A stretch of 64,000 nucleotides of DNA. Origin: an uncultured bacterium. GTDB taxonomy: Bacteria; Pseudomonadota; Alphaproteobacteria; Sphingomonadales; Sphingomonadaceae. This document shows positions 1 to 9,846 of the stretch, one piece after another. The notes under the pieces were generated by a model, which worked only from the letters and a program-made list of their open reading frames with translations, was not told the DNA's origin and did no database searches. A program made the translations under genes and the position numbers. How positions within the stretch are numbered: the stretch's first letter is position 1; the number at the start of each line of letters is the position of its first letter. The DNA lies in the NCBI GenBank assembly GCA_903884945.1, contig CAISGR010000310.1, forward strand, positions 1-64,000, given 5' to 3'.

Positions 1-533
1 CGGGCGCGGAGCGCTGCGAGGCTGGCGATCACCGCGAGGAAGGCCTGGCCGTAATGCAGCGCGGGATGGCCGAGATAGACCGGGCCGCTGCGGAAGGAAC
101 TGGTCTTGTCGATCATCGTGCCGAGCAGCGCGGCGGCGAGCGACTCGCCATAGGGGCGGCCGGCAAAGGGGGTGTCGGCGCCATAGGCGGTCAGCACGCA
201 GGCGATCAGCTGCGGGAAATCGCGGGCGAGCGACGCCTCGTCGAGCCCGAGCGCGGCTGCCTCGGCGTCGTCGAGGGAATGGATGAACAGGTCGGCGGTG
301 GCGAGCAGGCCGCGGATCTTCTCGCGGTCGGCCGCGTCGTACAGGTCGAGCTCGACGCTGCGCTTGCCGCGATCCCAGCTCTTGCGGGTCAGGTCGTGCG
401 CGAAGAAGGCGCCGCCGGCCGGCTCCACCTTGATCACCTCCGCGCCGTGATCGGCGAGCAGCATGCCCGCGATCGCGCCCGGCATGACGCGCGCCGCTTC
501 GATGACGACAAGATGGTCCAGCGGGCCAGGCAT
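1..533 (-). CDS. CaiB/BaiF-type (family III) CoA transferase, N-terminal part; runs off window edge
   Basis: Reverse-strand reading from cat at 531-533 gives MPGPLDHLVVIEAARVMPGAIAGMLLADHGAEVIKVEPAGGAFFAHDLTRKSWDRGKRSVELDL..., the typical family III CoA-transferase N-terminus. Confidence 0.85.
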   Translation of the reverse strand, partial: MPGPLDHLVVIEAARVMPGAIAGMLLADHGAEVIKVEPAGGAFFAHDLTRKSWDRGKRSVELDLYDAADREKIRGLLATADLFIHSLDDAEAAALGLDEASLARDFPQLIACVLTAYGADTPFAGRPYGESLAAALLGTMIDKTSSFRSGPVYLGHPALHYGQAFLAVIASLAALRA

Positions 534-785
534 CCGACACTCCTCCTTATGGCGGCTCTATCGGCCGCCCACCGTGCGCCGGCGCCGACTCGCATCGGCG
601 CCGTCTGCCCGGATCGCCCGGGCGGCACCATCTGAAAAGACACGATTGCGGGGCGCTTGGCAAGCAATTTTGCACGGTAGGTTGGAATTGCCGAGCATCG
701 AGCAGCCCCGTTGACATCGATTCAATGTTGCACCATCGTGCATTTATTGCGCCATGTCAGAGCGCTTGGACCTCATGAGGTGTGG

Positions 786-2834
786 ATGATGTTGAAGGGC
801 TTCGGCAAGGCGTCTCTCCTGTTCGGCACCGCGCTGTTCGCCGCCGCCGCGATTGCGCGCGGCACGACGCCGGCGCTGGTCGACGGCCGCGACTGGTACA
901 GCTTCGGCGGCACCGATGCCGGCGAGCATTACAGCCCGCTCGACCAGATCAACGCCGGCAATGTCGGCAAGCTCGGCCTTGCCTGGTCCTATGACATCGA
1001 TGCGTTCGATGCCTATACCGCGCCGCTCGAGGTCAATGGCACGCTCTATTTCGCGGCGGGGCTCAGCGTGATGCACGCGCTCGACGCGCGCACCGGCAAG
1101 CTGCTCTGGCAATATGATCCCAAGGTCGAGGACCAGCCCGAATCGAAGACGCGGATGCGCGCGGGCTGGGGCATTCGCGGCATCGCCTATCGCGACGGCA
1201 AGGTCTTCACCGCCACCCGCGACGGGCGCCTGCTGGCGATCGACGCGCGCAACGGCAAGCTGCTGTGGAGCGTGCAGACGCTCGACGAGGCGCAGGAGGC
1301 TTATATCACCGGCCCGCCCTTCGTCGCCGGCGACAAGGTCGTGATCGGCTTCGGCGGCTCGGACTACACGCCGCAGCGCGGCTATGTGACCGCCTATGAC
1401 ATGAACACCGGCAAGAAGGCCTGGCGCTTCCACGTCGTGCCGGGCGATCCCGCCAAGGGCTTCGAGAACAAGGCGATGGAGGCTGCGGCCAAGACCTGGA
1501 CCGGCGAATGGTGGAAGTTCGGCGGTGGCGGCGCGGTCTATCAGGCGATGGCCTATGACGCGAAGTACGACCGGCTCTATATCGGCACCGGCAACGGCTT
1601 CCCGTGGAACCAGAAGATCCGCAGCCCCGGCGGCGGCGACAATCTCTATCTCGGTTCGATCGTCGCGCTCGACGCCAAGACCGGCGACTATGTCTGGCAT
1701 TACCAGACCAACCCGGAGAACAGCTGGGACTTCAACAACGCGATGGACATCGAGCTGACCGACATGGTCATCGATGGCCAGAAGAAGTCGGTGCTGCTGC
1801 ACGCGCCGAAGAACGGCTTCTATTATGTCATCGATCGCGAGACGGGGAAGCTGCTCTCGGCGGAGAAGTTCGCCAAGGTGAACTGGGCCGATCGGATCGA
1901 CATGGCGACCGGCCGGCCGGTGATGAACCCGGAGTCGCTCTACCCGAACGGCAAGCCGTTCGTGCTCTATCCCTTCCCGAACGGCGCGCACGGCGTGCAG
2001 GCGATGGCGCACAGCCCGAAGAGTGGGCTGACCTATATCCCGGTGATGGAAGGCGGGCGGGTCTATGTCGATCCGGCGGGTCTCGACACCTGGCAGCCCA
2101 AGGCCGGGATGTTCGTCAACACCGGCCTCGGCGCGCCGCCGGCGAGCATCAAGGTGCCGCCGGCGACCAGCAAGCTGGTCGCCTGGAATCCCGCCACGCA
2201 GAAACAGGCCTGGTCGATCCCGCAGCCCGGCGTGTTCAACGGCGGCGTGCTCGCCACCGGCGGCAACCTGATCTTCCAGGGCCTCAACACCGGCGACTTC
2301 GCCGCCTATGCCGCCGATACCGGCATGAAGCTGTGGAGCTTCGATGCGCAGGACGGCATATTGAGCGCACCGATTTCCTACAGTGTCGGCGGGCGGCAAT
2401 ATGTCACCGTGATCGCGAGCTTCCGCAGCAGCTATGCCACCTCGCCCAACTGGGACTATCGCCAGCAGAAGCGCCGCGTGCTGACCTTCATGATCGGCGG
2501 CACGCGCAAGCTGCCGGCCTTCCACCCGGTCGAGGAGCCGATCCAGGACGATCCCGCCTTCACCGTCGAGCCGGCCAAGGCGGCGATCGGCGCCGGCATC
2601 TACAATACCAGTTGCGTGATCTGCCACGGCGTGGGGATGATGGCGGGCGGCGCGGCGCCCGATCTGCGCAAGTCGCCGATCCCGCTCGACGCCGCTGCGT
2701 TCGCCGCGGTGGTGCACGATGGCGGGCTGATGGCGCGCGGCATGCCGGGCTTCGGGCAGTTCACGCCCGAGGAACTCGAAGGCCTGCGCAACTATATTCG
2801 CCAGCGCGCGCGAGAGACGATGCCGAAAAAATGA
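786..2834 (+). CDS. PQQ-dependent alcohol/glucose-type dehydrogenase with C-terminal cytochrome c domain (quinohemoprotein)
   Basis: Signal peptide, beta-propeller repeats (ALDARTGKLLWQY), C-terminal heme motif CVICHG; ORF opens at 711, start at 786 preferred. Confidence 0.88.
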   Translation: MMLKGFGKASLLFGTALFAAAAIARGTTPALVDGRDWYSFGGTDAGEHYSPLDQINAGNVGKLGLAWSYDIDAFDAYTAPLEVNGTLYFAAGLSVMHALDARTGKLLWQYDPKVEDQPESKTRMRAGWGIRGIAYRDGKVFTATRDGRLLAIDARNGKLLWSVQTLDEAQEAYITGPPFVAGDKVVIGFGGSDYTPQRGYVTAYDMNTGKKAWRFHVVPGDPAKGFENKAMEAAAKTWTGEWWKFGGGGAVYQAMAYDAKYDRLYIGTGNGFPWNQKIRSPGGGDNLYLGSIVALDAKTGDYVWHYQTNPENSWDFNNAMDIELTDMVIDGQKKSVLLHAPKNGFYYVIDRETGKLLSAEKFAKVNWADRIDMATGRPVMNPESLYPNGKPFVLYPFPNGAHGVQAMAHSPKSGLTYIPVMEGGRVYVDPAGLDTWQPKAGMFVNTGLGAPPASIKVPPATSKLVAWNPATQKQAWSIPQPGVFNGGVLATGGNLIFQGLNTGDFAAYAADTGMKLWSFDAQDGILSAPISYSVGGRQYVTVIASFRSSYATSPNWDYRQQKRRVLTFMIGGTRKLPAFHPVEEPIQDDPAFTVEPAKAAIGAGIYNTSCVICHGVGMMAGGAAPDLRKSPIPLDAAAFAAVVHDGGLMARGMPGFGQFTPEELEGLRNYIRQRARETMPKK

Positions 2835-2914
2835 AGTTGGTGCGTCTTACCCTGGGTTGTTGACGCTTCGGGCATGTAAAGGCATTCCCCAACGTCCAAG
2901 AGGAAGTGCGCTGA

Positions 2915-3691
2915 ATGTCCGCAGAGACCAGGGAACCAGTATTGAACGGGACGAGCGAGCGGGCGCAGACCTATTCCAGTCCCGCGATCCGCGCGCGCCG
3001 GAGCCGCATCCTCGAGGAAACCCGCAAGGCGATCGCCGAGGAAGGCATTGCAGCGCTCAGCATGAACGAGGTCGGCAAGCGCGCCGGCGTCGCCAAGCGG
3101 ACGCTCTACAATGCCTTCCAGACGCGCGAGCGGATGATCGCGATCGCGATCCAGGAATATTTCGACGAGTTCGTGAAGCGGATCAGCTATACCAATCCGG
3201 TCGGCACGCTGATGCACAATGTCGAGCGGATGGTGACGGTGGTCAACCGCAACCGCCAGATCCGCAATTACATCCGCGCGATCATGGCGCTGTATTTCAG
3301 CCCCGAGGCGGATACCGACATCTGGCAGGCAATGCACAGCATGGCGACCCGGTCCAACCTCGAATGGACGCGGATGTTGCAGCTCAAGCGCCAGCTTCAG
3401 CCCTGGGCCGATGCCGAGCGCCTGGCCGACGATGTCGTGCGGCTGGAATATGCGACGATCAACGCCTGGGCGCAGGGCCGGATCGGCGACGACGAGATCG
3501 TGCCGCACCTGCTGCAAAGCTATCTCACCTTCGTGGCGGGCGCGACGCGCGGCGCGGCGCGGCGCGAGATCGAGGATCTGCTGCGCGAGGTCATGGAGCA
3601 TGGCGCCAAGCGGCTGATCGCCTCCAAGTTCAAGGTCGAGCCGCCGGCTGACGTGCCGGCCGAGGCCCCCGCCGATCGCGATCGCGCCTAA
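2915..3691 (+). CDS. TetR/AcrR family transcriptional regulator
   Basis: N-terminal HTH ILEETRKAIAEEGIAALSMNEVGKRAGVAKRTLYNAFQTRERMI. Confidence 0.85.
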   Translation: MSAETREPVLNGTSERAQTYSSPAIRARRSRILEETRKAIAEEGIAALSMNEVGKRAGVAKRTLYNAFQTRERMIAIAIQEYFDEFVKRISYTNPVGTLMHNVERMVTVVNRNRQIRNYIRAIMALYFSPEADTDIWQAMHSMATRSNLEWTRMLQLKRQLQPWADAERLADDVVRLEYATINAWAQGRIGDDEIVPHLLQSYLTFVAGATRGAARREIEDLLREVMEHGAKRLIASKFKVEPPADVPAEAPADRDRA

Positions 3692-3781
3692 AACTACACC
3701 GTCATGCAATATTGATTGCACGGCGCGGGTGATCTGCGATAGGGCAGGGGCAAGCGGCGACAGGCCGGCGAATGTCAGGGG

Positions 3782-4594
3782 ATGCGGGTGATGGAAGGCG
3801 CTGTAGCCGAATTGCTGGTCGAACGGCGCGAGGACGATGTCGTCGTCCTGACGCTCAACCGGCCGCGCGCGAAGAACACCGTGTCCTTCGCCATGTGGGA
3901 GCAGTTCGGCCACGCGCTCACCGCGATCGAGAACGGCACCCCGCCGCGCGCGATCATCCTGTGCGGCGCCGAGAATCATTTCAGCAATGGCGGCGACGTG
4001 AAGACCGGTCCGGCGCGGGGCGAGGGGGCGGTCGCGCTCGCCGCGCGGCTCGAGATGGGCCAGCGCATCATCGCGCGGCTGCGCGCCCTGCCGGTGCCCA
4101 CCATCGCCGCGATCGAGGGTGGCGCGTTCGGCGTGTCGTGGAGCCTCGCCATGGCCTGCGACCTGATCTTCGCGTCCGACGCCGCCCGGTTCGGCGCGCC
4201 GTTTCTCGGCTTCGGCCTCGTGCCCGATGGCGGCGCCGCCTGGTTCCTGACGCGCATCCTCGGCCGCTACCGCGCCGCCGAGATCATCTTTTCCGGCCGC
4301 ACGCTCGATGCGGCGGAGGCAGCGTCGCTCGGGCTGGTCAGCCGGCTCGCGCCCGCGGGCGAGGTCGTCGCGGCGGCGCTCGCCTTCGCCACCAATATCG
4401 GTGAGGGCAATCGCCACGCCGTCGAACTGACCAAGCGGCTGCTGCAGATGTCCGATGACGGCGATCTCGCCACCAGCCATGCGCTTGAACTGGTCTATTG
4501 CCATACCTGCCAGGCCGGCGACGAGGTGAAGGCCGCCCGCGAGGCCTTCGTCGCCCGCGCCGCGGCCAGGGCCGCCGCCAAAGCTGCCGGCTGA
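3782..4594 (+). CDS. Enoyl-CoA hydratase/isomerase (crotonase) family protein
   Basis: VLTLNRPRAKNTVSFAMW, oxyanion-hole region FSNGGDVKTG, PTIAAIEGGAFGVSWSLAMACDLIFASDAARFGAPF. Confidence 0.88.
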   Translation: MRVMEGAVAELLVERREDDVVVLTLNRPRAKNTVSFAMWEQFGHALTAIENGTPPRAIILCGAENHFSNGGDVKTGPARGEGAVALAARLEMGQRIIARLRALPVPTIAAIEGGAFGVSWSLAMACDLIFASDAARFGAPFLGFGLVPDGGAAWFLTRILGRYRAAEIIFSGRTLDAAEAASLGLVSRLAPAGEVVAAALAFATNIGEGNRHAVELTKRLLQMSDDGDLATSHALELVYCHTCQAGDEVKAAREAFVARAAARAAAKAAG

Positions 4595-4611
4595 GCGGCG
4601 GGAGACAGGCC

Positions 4612-5256
4612 ATGAAATTCGATATGCGCGCCCTTTCGATGGGCGCCCGCTACAAGATCGTGAACTCGACGATCACGCCGCGCCCGATCGCCTGGATCAC
4701 CAGCATGTCGAAGGCCGGGATCGTCAACGCCGCGCCCTACAGCTTCTTCAACGCGGTCGGCACCGAGCCGCCGCTGATCGTGCTCGGCCTGCTCAAGGAG
4801 CCGATGTCGCGCGGGCTGAAGAACACCGCGTCCAACATCATCGAGACCGGCGAGTTCGTCGTGAACCTGGTGTGCGAGGCCGATGCCGAGAAGATGAACC
4901 TCACCAGCGTCGATGCGCCGGCCGATGTCAGCGAGATCGACTATGCCGGGATCGAGACGGTGCCGAGCGACGCCGTCGCGCCGCCGCGGATCGCGACCAG
5001 CCCGGTCAGCTTCGAATGCCGCAAGGTCACGGCGCTCGATATCGGCACCCACCAGACCGTCGTGATCGCCGAGATTCTGGTGGCGCATATCGCCGATGCC
5101 TTCGTCACCGATCCCGAGCGGCATTATCTCGATACCAAGGCGATGAAGCTGATCGGGCGCACGCATGGCAGCGGCTGGTATGTCCGCAACAGCGACGAGT
5201 TCCAGATGGATCGCCCGCGCTACGATCCCGATCGGCTGGCGGGCAAGCAAAACTAA
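4612..5256 (+). CDS. Flavin reductase family protein (FMN-binding split barrel)
   Basis: YKIVNSTITPRPIAWITSMSKAGIVNAAPYSFFNAVGTEPPLIVLGL. Confidence 0.85.
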   Translation: MKFDMRALSMGARYKIVNSTITPRPIAWITSMSKAGIVNAAPYSFFNAVGTEPPLIVLGLLKEPMSRGLKNTASNIIETGEFVVNLVCEADAEKMNLTSVDAPADVSEIDYAGIETVPSDAVAPPRIATSPVSFECRKVTALDIGTHQTVVIAEILVAHIADAFVTDPERHYLDTKAMKLIGRTHGSGWYVRNSDEFQMDRPRYDPDRLAGKQN

Positions 5257-5480
5257 TCTCCTGTGCAGAAATGGCTGTTCACCCGCGTTGCGATCGGATA
5301 GAGGGTGAGGGCACCGCCACCAAGGCGGGCCAGCTGGGAGAGCAGGGTGCCGTTCGGCGATATAGTGTCCGTGCCGGAGAATGTTCCGGCCGAGTCCGCC
5401 CATGATATCAGCCCGGTCGCCCGCTCCGGCATAAAGGCGATGCTGCCTGGACAGCATCGGGCCTGAAGGGAGGGACTGCC

Positions 5481-5687
5481 ATGAAGATCAAGGTCGACCA
5501 TACACTCTGCCAGGGCCATGCGCGCTGCTATGCGCTTGCCCCCGACATCTTCGAGCTCGACGATTCGGGCTATATCGTCGCCGGCGACATCGACGTGCCG
5601 GCGGGCCAGGAAGCGCTTGCCCGACGCGGCGCACGCGCCTGCCCGGAGCGGGCGCTCACCGTGCTGGGTGAAGACGATGCGGGCTGA
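5481..5687 (+). CDS. Small [3Fe-4S]-type ferredoxin of the kind paired with cytochrome P450s
   Basis: MKIKVDHTLCQGHARCYALAPDIFELDDSGY...ARACPERAL; cysteine spacing of single-cluster ferredoxins. Confidence 0.82.
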   Translation: MKIKVDHTLCQGHARCYALAPDIFELDDSGYIVAGDIDVPAGQEALARRGARACPERALTVLGEDDAG

Positions 5688-5717
5688 GCGTCGCATGATC
5701 GCGGGGGCGGCCCGCTG

Positions 5718-6038
5718 ATGCCGCACGTCACCTTCATCGATCATCGCGGCGGCCGGCGCACCGTGGAAATCGCGAGCGGGAGTTCGCTGATGGAAGGCGC
5801 GGTCGGCAACGGCGTTTCCGGCATCCTCGCCGATTGCGGCGGCGCCTGCTCCTGCGCGACCTGCCATGTGATGGTCGACCCGGCCTGGGTCGACGCCATC
5901 CCGCCGCGCGCCGACGACGAGGAAGCGATGCTCGATTTCGCGATCGATCCAGGCCCGACCAGCCGCCTGTCGTGCCAGATCAGGATCACCGACGCGCTCG
6001 ACGGACTCGTCGTCACTCTTCCCGCCAGCCAGCTCTGA
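5718..6038 (+). CDS. 2Fe-2S ferredoxin (adrenodoxin/putidaredoxin type)
   Basis: CGGACSCATCHVMVDPAW with a distal SRLSCQI. Confidence 0.88.
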   Translation: MPHVTFIDHRGGRRTVEIASGSSLMEGAVGNGVSGILADCGGACSCATCHVMVDPAWVDAIPPRADDEEAMLDFAIDPGPTSRLSCQIRITDALDGLVVTLPASQL

Positions 6039-6049
6039 AAGCCCGCGCC

Positions 6050-7360
6050 ATGACCGATCAGGAGCTGCCGCAGGACTATCCCAAGCCGCTGATGGGCTGG
6101 CTCACCGTCGCGATCCTGTTCCTGCTGTACATCCTGTCGCTGACCGACCGGAACATCATGGCGCTGATGGTCGAGCCGATCAAAGCCGATCTCGGCCTGT
6201 CGGATCTGCAGATCAGCCTGTTGCAGGGGCCGGCCTTCGCGCTGCTCTTCTGCCTGTGCGCGATCCCGGTCGGCATGGCGCTCGACCGGTTCAGCCGGCG
6301 CTGGGTGCTCTTCCTGTCGATCATCGTGTGGAGCATCGCTGCCGCCTCGTGCGGGCTGGCCGGCGGCTTCGCCGCCCTGTTCGCCGCGCGCGCGCTGGTC
6401 GGCGCCGGGGAGTCGGGCTTCGGCACGGGCAGCTATTCGATCGTGGGGGACAGCTTCCCGCCGCACCGTGTGTCGCTCGCCATGTCGATCTTCATCATGG
6501 GCGGCGTGATGGGTGCCGGCATCGTCTTCCTGATCGGCGGCCCGGTGGTCGCGGCGGTGATGAAGGCGGGCGTGCTGCACCTGCCGATCGTCGGCGCGCT
6601 GCAGCCCTGGCAGCAGGTGTTCCTGATGACCGGCATGCCCGGCCTGATGCTGGCCTTCGGCGTCTTCGCCTTTCGCGAGCCGCCGCGCCGCAAGTCCGTC
6701 GCCGCGTCGGCCGGCTATGGCGATGCGGTCGGCTTCATCCGCGCCAACCCGATGCTGTTCGCCGCGATCTTCGGCGGCTTCGGCCTCGCTTATGCCGCGA
6801 CGATCGGCTTCCAGCTCTGGACGCCGAGCTATTTCGTCCGGGTGCATCACTGGCTGCCGGCACGGATCGGCGTGGTGCTGGGCATAACCCAGATCGCCGC
6901 GGCGGCGCTGATGCCGGTGCATGGCTGGATCGTCGACACGCTCTATCGTCGCGGCCGGCACGATGCGCACCTGCTCTGGTGCCTGTTCACGGTGCTGGTC
7001 GCGGCGGTGTTCGGGGTGAGCGCCTTCCTCGTCGCCAGCCCCTGGGCGACGGTGGTGTGCTATGGCCTGTTCATGACCTGCATCCTCTCGACCGCGGGCA
7101 TGGGCCCGGCGGTCGTGCAGGTGGTGACCCCGCCCTATCTGCGCGGGCGCGTATCGGCGCTCTATGTCCTGTCGACCGGCCTGATCGCGCTCGCCGGCGG
7201 GCCGTTCGCGGTCGGCCTCATCACGGACAAGGTGCTGCACGATCCGCTGAAGGTCGGCATGTCGCTGATCGCGACGGTGTTCTGCGTGCTGCTGCCCGCT
7301 GCCCTGTTGTTCGCCCTGGGGCGCGCCGCGATGCGCCGCGCCCAGGCCAAGACTGCCTGA
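6050..7360 (+). CDS. MFS transporter
   Basis: 12-TM-like hydrophobic pattern, GMALDRFSRRWVLF motif between helices 2 and 3. Confidence 0.85.
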   Translation: MTDQELPQDYPKPLMGWLTVAILFLLYILSLTDRNIMALMVEPIKADLGLSDLQISLLQGPAFALLFCLCAIPVGMALDRFSRRWVLFLSIIVWSIAAASCGLAGGFAALFAARALVGAGESGFGTGSYSIVGDSFPPHRVSLAMSIFIMGGVMGAGIVFLIGGPVVAAVMKAGVLHLPIVGALQPWQQVFLMTGMPGLMLAFGVFAFREPPRRKSVAASAGYGDAVGFIRANPMLFAAIFGGFGLAYAATIGFQLWTPSYFVRVHHWLPARIGVVLGITQIAAAALMPVHGWIVDTLYRRGRHDAHLLWCLFTVLVAAVFGVSAFLVASPWATVVCYGLFMTCILSTAGMGPAVVQVVTPPYLRGRVSALYVLSTGLIALAGGPFAVGLITDKVLHDPLKVGMSLIATVFCVLLPAALLFALGRAAMRRAQAKTA

Positions 7361-7392
7361 TGCAAGGATTCCCCCTGATGCAAGGATTCCCG
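7357..7392. repeat. Tandem duplication, 18 nt x 2 (ctgatgcaaggattcccc / ctgatgcaaggattcccg)
   Basis: Read directly; 17 of 18 positions identical. Confidence 0.95.
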
Positions 7393-7398
7393 ACGTGA
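7360..7398 (+). other. Possible 12-codon leader ORF MQGFPLMQGFPT* in a tandem duplication
   Basis: ATG overlaps MFS stop (TGATG at 7358-7362); its TGA (7396-7398) overlaps the ALDH GTG start (7395). Confidence 0.35.
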
Positions 7399-8873
7399 CC
7401 CAGATCCAGAAGCCCGCCTTTCTCGACGGCAAGCCCAAGCAGCTCCTGATCGACGGGCAGATGCAGGACGCCCGGTCCGGCGAGCGTTTCTCCACCTTCA
7501 GCCCGGCGACGGGCGAGCTGGTGGCTGAACTCGCGCTGGCCGCCCCGGCTGATGTCGATCGCGCGGTGGCGGCTGCGCGCGCTGCGCTGGACGGGCCATG
7601 GGGCCGGTTTACGCCGGCCGAGCGCCAGACAGTGCTGCTGCGCCTCGCCGACCTGGTCGACCGCCATTTCGACGATCTCTCGCTGCTCGACACGCTGGAA
7701 ATGGGCCGGCCGATCACTGCCTCGCGCGGCCTGCGCCCGATGATCCTGCGTTCGATTCGCCATTTCGCCGGCGCCGCGACGGCGATCCATGGCGAGACGC
7801 TGGGCAATTCCGCCCCGGTCGAGCTGCTGTCCTACACGCTGCGCGAGCCGATCGGCGTGGTCGGCGCGATCATCCCGTGGAACGGCCCGATCTTCAGCGC
7901 GGCGTGGAAGATCGCCCCCGCGCTCGCGACCGGCTGCACCATCGTGCTCAAGCCGGCCGAGGACGGGTCGCTCAGCCCGCTCCTGTTCGGCCAGCTCTGC
8001 CTCGAGGCGGGCGTGCCGCCCGGCGTGGTCAACGTCGTGACGGGCCTCGGCGCGACCGGCGCGGCCCTGTCCAGCCATCCCGATATCGACAAGGTCACCT
8101 TCACCGGCTCATGCGAGACGGGCCAGAAGATCATCGAGGCCTCGGCCGGATCAGTGAAGCGCGTGACGATGGAACTGGGCGGCAAGTCGCCCAACATCAT
8201 CTTCGCGGATGCCGATCTCGACGTCGCGGTCCCCGCCTCGGCGATGGGCGTGTTCAACAATTCCGGCCAGGTCTGCGCGGCGGGCACGCGGCTGTTCGTC
8301 GAGCGGCCGATCTATGAGGAAGTCGTCCAGCGCGTCGCTGCCTTCGCCAGGGCGATGCGGATCGGCCCCAGCCTCGACGGCGACACGCAGATCGGCCCGC
8401 TCGTCTCGAAGAAGCAATATGACCGCGTCGCTTCCTATCTCGAGCTCGGCGTCGCCGAGGGCGCGCGGCTCGTGACCGGGGGCAAGCGCGCCACCGGCGG
8501 CGCGCTCGACCAGGGCTATTATGTCGAGCCGACCGTCTTCGCCGATGTGCGGGACGACATGCGCATCGCGCGCGAGGAGATTTTCGGCCCCGTCGCCTGC
8601 ATCCTGCCGTTCGACAGCTTCGATGAAGTGATCGAGCGCGCCAATGCGACGCGCTTCGGCCTGGCCGGCGGGGTCTGGACCCGCGACATCACCCGCGCAC
8701 TCTCCGCGGTGAAGCGGATCAAGGCCGGCTCGATCTGGGTGAACCATTATTTCGCGATGGACCCGGCCGTGCCGTTCGGCGGCTACAAGATGAGCGGTTA
8801 TGGCCGCGAAGGCGGCAACGAGCACATTGCGAGCTATCTCAACATCAAGAGCGTGTGGATCCGCACGGGCTGA
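7395..8873 (+). CDS. Aldehyde dehydrogenase family protein
   Basis: VTMELGGKSPNIIF, catalytic NNSGQVCAAGTRLFV, EIFGPVACILPF. Confidence 0.92.
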   Translation: MTQIQKPAFLDGKPKQLLIDGQMQDARSGERFSTFSPATGELVAELALAAPADVDRAVAAARAALDGPWGRFTPAERQTVLLRLADLVDRHFDDLSLLDTLEMGRPITASRGLRPMILRSIRHFAGAATAIHGETLGNSAPVELLSYTLREPIGVVGAIIPWNGPIFSAAWKIAPALATGCTIVLKPAEDGSLSPLLFGQLCLEAGVPPGVVNVVTGLGATGAALSSHPDIDKVTFTGSCETGQKIIEASAGSVKRVTMELGGKSPNIIFADADLDVAVPASAMGVFNNSGQVCAAGTRLFVERPIYEEVVQRVAAFARAMRIGPSLDGDTQIGPLVSKKQYDRVASYLELGVAEGARLVTGGKRATGGALDQGYYVEPTVFADVRDDMRIAREEIFGPVACILPFDSFDEVIERANATRFGLAGGVWTRDITRALSAVKRIKAGSIWVNHYFAMDPAVPFGGYKMSGYGREGGNEHIASYLNIKSVWIRTG

Positions 8874-8897
8874 CCCGGGCGGTCCGCACGGCGCGCG

Positions 8898-9731
8898 CTA
8901 GGCGACCCGCGCCAGCAGCGCGCGGGCCTGATTGAGGTGCGGCTGGTCGATCATCTTGCCGCCGAGCTTCAGCGCCCCCGCACCGGGATTGGCGGCAAAG
9001 GCGGCGACGATCTCGCGGGCGTGGGCGATCTCGGCCTCGCTCGGGCTGAAGCCGGCATTGATCACCGCCACCTGCGCCGGGTGGATCGCCATCATGCCGG
9101 TATAGCCGTCGCGCCGGCCGCGCGCGACATAGGCGGCAAGGCCCTCGGTATCGGCGATATTGGGATAGACGGTCTCGATCGCGGGCACGCCGGCCGCATG
9201 GGCGCCGAACAGGGTGAGGGCGCGGACGATCTCATAGGGCGCGGTGTAGCTGCCGTCGGGATTGCGCGCGGCGGTGGCGCCGATCGCGGCGGGCAGGTCC
9301 TCGGCGCCCCAGGTCAGGCCGGCAAGGTCGGCGCCGACTTCGCCATAGGTCGACAGCTGGAACACCGCGGCGGCCGTCTCGCTCGCAATCGGCAGGATCG
9401 GCGGGGCGTCGCCCTCGATCATCGCGATCAGCGCCCGCACCGAGGCGGCGCCCTCCGCCTTGGGCAGCATGATCCCGTCCGGCCGCGCCGGCATGATCGC
9501 CTCGAGATCGGCGCGCGTCTGCCCGCCGTCGAGCGGGTTCACGCGGACGAAGCAGGGCACCGGCCGTTCCCCGCCGAGCCAGGCGGCGATCGCGGCGCGC
9601 GCCTCGGGCTTCTTTTCCAGCGCGACCGAATCCTCGAGATCGAGGATGATCGCATCGGCGCCGCTCGCCGCCGCCTTGGCGAAGCGTTCGGGGCGATCCC
9701 CGGGGACGAACAGCAGCGAGCGGAGCTTCAT
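8898..9731 (-). CDS. HpcH/HpaI aldolase / CitE-like CoA ester lyase
   Basis: MKLRSLLFVPGDRPERFAKAAASGADAIILDLEDSVALEKK...; MMAIHPAQVAVIN. Confidence 0.9.
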   Translation of the reverse strand: MKLRSLLFVPGDRPERFAKAAASGADAIILDLEDSVALEKKPEARAAIAAWLGGERPVPCFVRVNPLDGGQTRADLEAIMPARPDGIMLPKAEGAASVRALIAMIEGDAPPILPIASETAAAVFQLSTYGEVGADLAGLTWGAEDLPAAIGATAARNPDGSYTAPYEIVRALTLFGAHAAGVPAIETVYPNIADTEGLAAYVARGRRDGYTGMMAIHPAQVAVINAGFSPSEAEIAHAREIVAAFAANPGAGALKLGGKMIDQPHLNQARALLARVA

Positions 9732-9846
9732 GGCGGACCCTTGTCGATGAGCGTTGCGCCGCCGCTCTGGCATAGGCACGGCAATGCAGTCCATCGCTGC
9801 GTGATCCAATGATGCTATGGTGGGCAAGATCGGGAGAGGGAGCGAC

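Noticed and set aside
744-2717. 657-aa ORF antisense to the PQQ dehydrogenase
   Set aside because: Arg/His/Ala-rich shadow ORF typical of high-GC DNA; the sense strand has clear PQQ-dehydrogenase and cytochrome c motifs
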